From the NCBI GenBank assembly GCA_964346765.1, contig CAYFWB010000001.1, positions 231,412 to 295,411 on the forward strand: a stretch of 64,000 bases of DNA, in the 5' to 3' direction. The stretch comes from JBGSPQ01 sp964346765. GTDB taxonomy: Bacteria > Patescibacteriota > Gracilibacteria > UBA1369. Of the stretch, positions 61,774 through 64,000 are shown in pieces. The notes beneath the pieces are model-generated. The model saw only the letters and a list, made by a program, of their open reading frames with translations, was not told the origin of the DNA and did no database searches. Numbering within the stretch: the stretch's first letter is position 1; every line of letters begins with the position of its first letter. Both the position numbers and the translations under genes were made by a program.

Positions 61774-62157
61774 TTAACTTATGGCAATAATAAAACTTGT
61801 TATCAATTGAATAGTTGCAACAGGTATCCATATTTTTTCAATTTTACTTGGAGTAATTATATTCATTATTGTTCCAATAGCATATAGTACTACAACAAAC
61901 CATATTGCAATTTTGCTAAATGTAAATAATTGCAAAAAAAACAATTCTGCTCTTGCCAAAATAATTATTATTGTAAAAGATAGTAGCATGCTAATAAAAA
62001 TTGCAACAATTCTCATTTTTGGAGGAAACTTACCAGGAAATTTTCCTCCCATTGCTGCTGCTCCCCAAGGTAAACCCATTACTAAGCATAATTGAAATAA
62101 AATAACTATTGTTGTAAGAACTGTAAATAATATTGCAGATAAAGTTATTAGTGTCAT
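61774..62157 (-). CDS. membrane protein, 127 aa
   Basis: Four hydrophobic segments: ITLSAILFTVLTTIVILFQL, IVAIFISMLLSFTIIIILA, IAIWFVVVLYAIGTIMNII and WIPVATIQLITSFIIAI. A Gly/Pro loop (AAAMGGKFPGKFPP) follows the first. No family recognised. It shares its cassette with the CPBP protease gene, 47 bp upstream on the same strand. Confidence 0.65.
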   Translation of the reverse strand: MTLITLSAILFTVLTTIVILFQLCLVMGLPWGAAAMGGKFPGKFPPKMRIVAIFISMLLSFTIIIILARAELFFLQLFTFSKIAIWFVVVLYAIGTIMNIITPSKIEKIWIPVATIQLITSFIIAIS

Positions 62158-62204
62158 AATCTTAAAATTATTAATAATTATATAAATTTTTTATAATGAG
62201 ATTT

Positions 62205-62924
62205 CTAAATAAATAACAGTAATGCGGAAAAAATTACAAAATCTTGTAAAAAATGTATTAAATATGCCCAAAAAATGCCTTTTGTTTCAATAACTGATTT
62301 TGCAAGAAACCAGCCTAAAAATCCCGCAACAACAATACCTATTATTCCTCCCGGAGTTCCAAAATAATGTATACTTCCAAAAATTAAACCAGAAAGTAAA
62401 GCAATATTTTTATCAGAAATAACTTCTTTTAAAGCTACAATAACTCCAAATCTATACATAATTTCTTCTACAAATGCATTAGAAAGTGAAAAGACAAAAA
62501 TAAATGGTATGAGAGTTATATAATTATCATAATTAAACGTTTTCTCCTTTATAGCAAAATACATGATGATTATTGTTACAATGGTTATTATAACTGCAAA
62601 ATTTATTCCAACACTCTTCCAGTTATCAGTTTTTTTGGGTTTTAAACCGATTAAGGATTCTGGTAAAACGTTATTTTTTGAGTTCCCAATTTTAAAATAA
62701 GTTTTGAATATATCTTTATTTATAATATAGATGAAAAGTAAAAATATAGTTGTAATACCTAATGTAACTATCTGGTAAGATAATATTTGATTGATATTTT
62801 GACTAAAAGAAGGGGAGATGATTTGGTTTTCACTCCAGGGAATAATATAAAAAACAGAAAAAATAGAATAAAAAATAATTCCAATGATTATTAAGATTGA
62901 TTTTGTAATTTTAATTTTTTCCAT
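62205..62924 (-). CDS. CPBP-family intramembrane metalloprotease
   Basis: 239 residues, about seven membrane segments. The Abi/CAAX signature is complete: EEIMYR (double Glu and Arg), the first His in FGSIHYFG, and the last metal ligand in IHFLQD. Family members cleave prenylated proteins or give self-immunity to bacteriocins. Very AT-rich compared with the housekeeping genes. It shares a cassette with the four-helix membrane protein; whether they cooperate is unknown. Confidence 0.88.
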   Translation of the reverse strand: MEKIKITKSILIIIGIIFYSIFSVFYIIPWSENQIISPSFSQNINQILSYQIVTLGITTIFLLFIYIINKDIFKTYFKIGNSKNNVLPESLIGLKPKKTDNWKSVGINFAVIITIVTIIIMYFAIKEKTFNYDNYITLIPFIFVFSLSNAFVEEIMYRFGVIVALKEVISDKNIALLSGLIFGSIHYFGTPGGIIGIVVAGFLGWFLAKSVIETKGIFWAYLIHFLQDFVIFSALLLFI

Positions 62925-63017
62925 ATTACATATACCTTAGAGATAACTATTTATAAATTTTGCACTTAGAAAGCCTATCATTCTACATTCTTTATTAGAA
63001 TAATATTTTTTGAATGG

Positions 63018-63102
63018 CGTATAACGTTCGCGGATATGAGAAGTTGCGTAGCAATTTGGGTTGAGGCTCTGCAAGAGCCGAACCTCATATCCGCTGTTAG
63101 GC
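63018..63102 (-). repeat. attC-like site (shortest complete copy)
   Basis: R''-like GTATAAC (63018-63024), R' GTTAGGC (63096-63102). Arms CGGATATGAG and CTCATATCCG pair perfectly over ten bases; spacers to the boxes differ (4-5 against 2), the asymmetry typical of attC. The apex has a GGCTCT/AGAGCC hairpin. Confidence 0.85.
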
Positions 63103-63164
63103 GAGGGTGAGCGACCAACGGGAGCGAAAGTGCAACGTCCCCTTGAGTAATTTTCTGGGGCGGT

Positions 63165-63881
63165 TTAATCAAGAATAGTTTCATTAATCACATCATACTT
63201 TAAATGCAAATAAGAATCATTTAGTTTTTTCACATCTACCAATTTCAACGCTTTAACATCTTTCAATTCATCAACGGAAGATAAAGATTTTCCGTCTATC
63301 AAAGAAGGTGTTTCTTTTCCTCCTATCAAAGCAGGAGCAACAACAATAGATATTTTATCGATCATTTTTAGCCTCAAAAAAATAGAATTCAAAGTAGCAC
63401 CAGTTTGAATTGTTAAGTTATCAATCTTAAAATCTTCTTTTAGTTTTCTGAATAAATCTACAAAATCAATCTCATTTTCATAGTAGATAATTTCAAGATT
63501 ATCCTTAGTTTGTCTATCAAAAGCAGGGTGATTTTTATTGGTTGTGATAATAAACAGTTTTTTACTTTTCTTGATGAAATTATCTACACCAATTTCGTTT
63601 AAATGAGGTTGATTATCAATAATCAGAAAACTAACTGGTAATTTAATAATATTTTTTTGAGGCTTGTTTGCTCCGACTTTTGCTTGGACTCTTCCAGAAT
63701 TCAAAGAATACAAATCAGTTGTTTGCTCTATTTCATAATATTGTTGTAAGCTTTCTTTGATTCCTTTTATTTTAGGAAAATCTTTATCGACATCTAAATT
63801 ATCAGTATTACCTGTTGAAATTTTTCCATCAACAGACATTAACATAAATAAAGTTGAAATTGGTTTATTCATATTTGCCAT
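63165..63881 (-). CDS. RibD C-terminal/dihydrofolate reductase-like protein
   Basis: 238 residues with the reductase fold of RibD_C and DHFR: STLFMLMSVDGKISTG at the start (strand and the DGK motif), FLIIDNQPHL, a nucleotide-binding TIQTGATLNSIFL and VAPALIGGKETPS. It could reduce a ribosylaminopyrimidine or another pteridine-like substrate; DHFR activity is not shown. Cassette ends GTTAGGCGA (63096) and TCGCCTAAC (63942) are complementary, and a further block, AATTTTCTGGGGC (63151) with GCCCCAGAAAATT (63926), extends this. Confidence 0.82.
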   Translation of the reverse strand: MANMNKPISTLFMLMSVDGKISTGNTDNLDVDKDFPKIKGIKESLQQYYEIEQTTDLYSLNSGRVQAKVGANKPQKNIIKLPVSFLIIDNQPHLNEIGVDNFIKKSKKLFIITTNKNHPAFDRQTKDNLEIIYYENEIDFVDLFRKLKEDFKIDNLTIQTGATLNSIFLRLKMIDKISIVVAPALIGGKETPSLIDGKSLSSVDELKDVKALKLVDVKKLNDSYLHLKYDVINETILD

Positions 63882-63943
63882 TTTAAAAACTAAATGATTC
63901 GTTCTTTAAATATTTATCCAACGTAGCCCCAGAAAATTATTTC

Positions 63944-64000
63944 GCCTAACGTTCGCGACTAAGCGAAGTTTCGTGGCGGTAAAATTTGGAGCGGAGCGAC
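63944..64000 (-). repeat. attC-like site, cut by the window edge
   Basis: R'' GCCTAAC (63944-63950), then GTTCGCGACTAAGCGAAG and GGCGGTAAAATTTGGAGCGG, matching the left half of the 50180 and 57054 sites. The array therefore continues to the right. Confidence 0.75.

Larger units (their letters stand above)
46443..64000 (-). mobile_element. integron-like gene cassette array (distal part), continues past the right edge
   Basis: About 17.5 kb of small unrelated minus-strand genes separated by attC-like palindromes. Sites start RYYYAAC (GCCTAAC, ACATAAC, ACTTAAC) and end GTTRRRY-like (GTTAGGC, GTTATGT, GTTAAGT). The first bases of each unit are complementary to its own last bases, as expected when the R' box comes from the cassette start. 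No tyrosine recombinase, attI or cassette promoter is in the window; minus-strand orientation puts them to the right. Three insertion sequences have entered the array. An integrase-less array (CALIN) is the alternative. Confidence 0.8.

Noticed and set aside
46900..64000. CRISPR array because of regularly repeated palindromes
   Set aside because: Repeats are 85-126 bp, imperfect and divergent, and are separated by whole genes, not by 30-40 bp spacers; no cas gene is present.

Overview
The window looks like a chromosome segment of a small-genome, AT-rich bacterium, most likely of the Candidate Phyla Radiation (Patescibacteria, Parcubacteria-like). This is an inference from gene content: a SecD-SecF fusion, a large VirB4-like ATPase without other type IV secretion genes, an SLH-S41 peptidase, a FecR-like protein, many short hypothetical proteins and scattered single biosynthetic genes. 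TGA is used as a normal stop codon (for example in the ATGA overlaps at 8427-8430, 14411-14414 and 44290-44293), so the UGA=Gly code of Absconditabacteria and Gracilibacteria does not apply to the host.

Positions 1-46,060 are the housekeeping part. From about 31,650 down to 1 nearly all genes lie on the minus strand in tight strings: gyrA, rpmE, aroC, tgt, an HD hydrolase, ruvA, an M24 peptidase, a PurQ-PurS fusion, glmS, pyk, ruvC, a TPR protein, prepilin peptidase, gpmI, manC, a mannose-6-phosphate isomerase-type cupin, secDF, tRNA-Arg(UCG), an ABC-2 exporter, priA, trpS, pyrG and lgt. Divergent plus-strand units carry the VirB4-like ATPase, the FecR-like protein, gyrB-rpsU and prmC-prfA. 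A second minus-strand group holds a dual-specificity phosphatase, a lipid kinase and a TspO-like protein. Several sigma70-type promoters and two strong terminators are visible.

From about 46.4 kb to the right edge the character changes. Short unrelated genes, all on the minus strand apart from the insertion sequences, are separated by 85-126 bp imperfect palindromes. These begin with RYYYAAC-like and end with GTTRRRY-like boxes, as integron attC sites do. The start and end of a given gene unit are complementary to each other, often far beyond the 7-bp box. This is what is expected of integron gene cassettes, because the outer box of an attC site is split between the two ends of one cassette. 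I read it as the distal part of a chromosomal integron or an integrase-less cassette array (CALIN). No integrase lies in the window; from gene orientation it would be expected to the right of 64,000. Cassette cargo includes an aminoglycoside phosphotransferase-like kinase, two nucleotidyltransferases (one degenerate), a flavin reductase, a HAD phosphatase, a SAM methyltransferase, an SDR, a RibD/DHFR-like reductase, a CPBP protease and several lipoproteins or small membrane proteins.

Three insertion sequences sit in this array. Two are copies of one IS110-family element, one of them with a 173-bp deletion; both have their right end directly against an attC R' box and carry a structured leader that could encode a bridge RNA. 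The third is an IS4-family element inserted inside an attC site; its transposase is interrupted by one in-frame TGA exactly at the glycine of the conserved DRGY motif.
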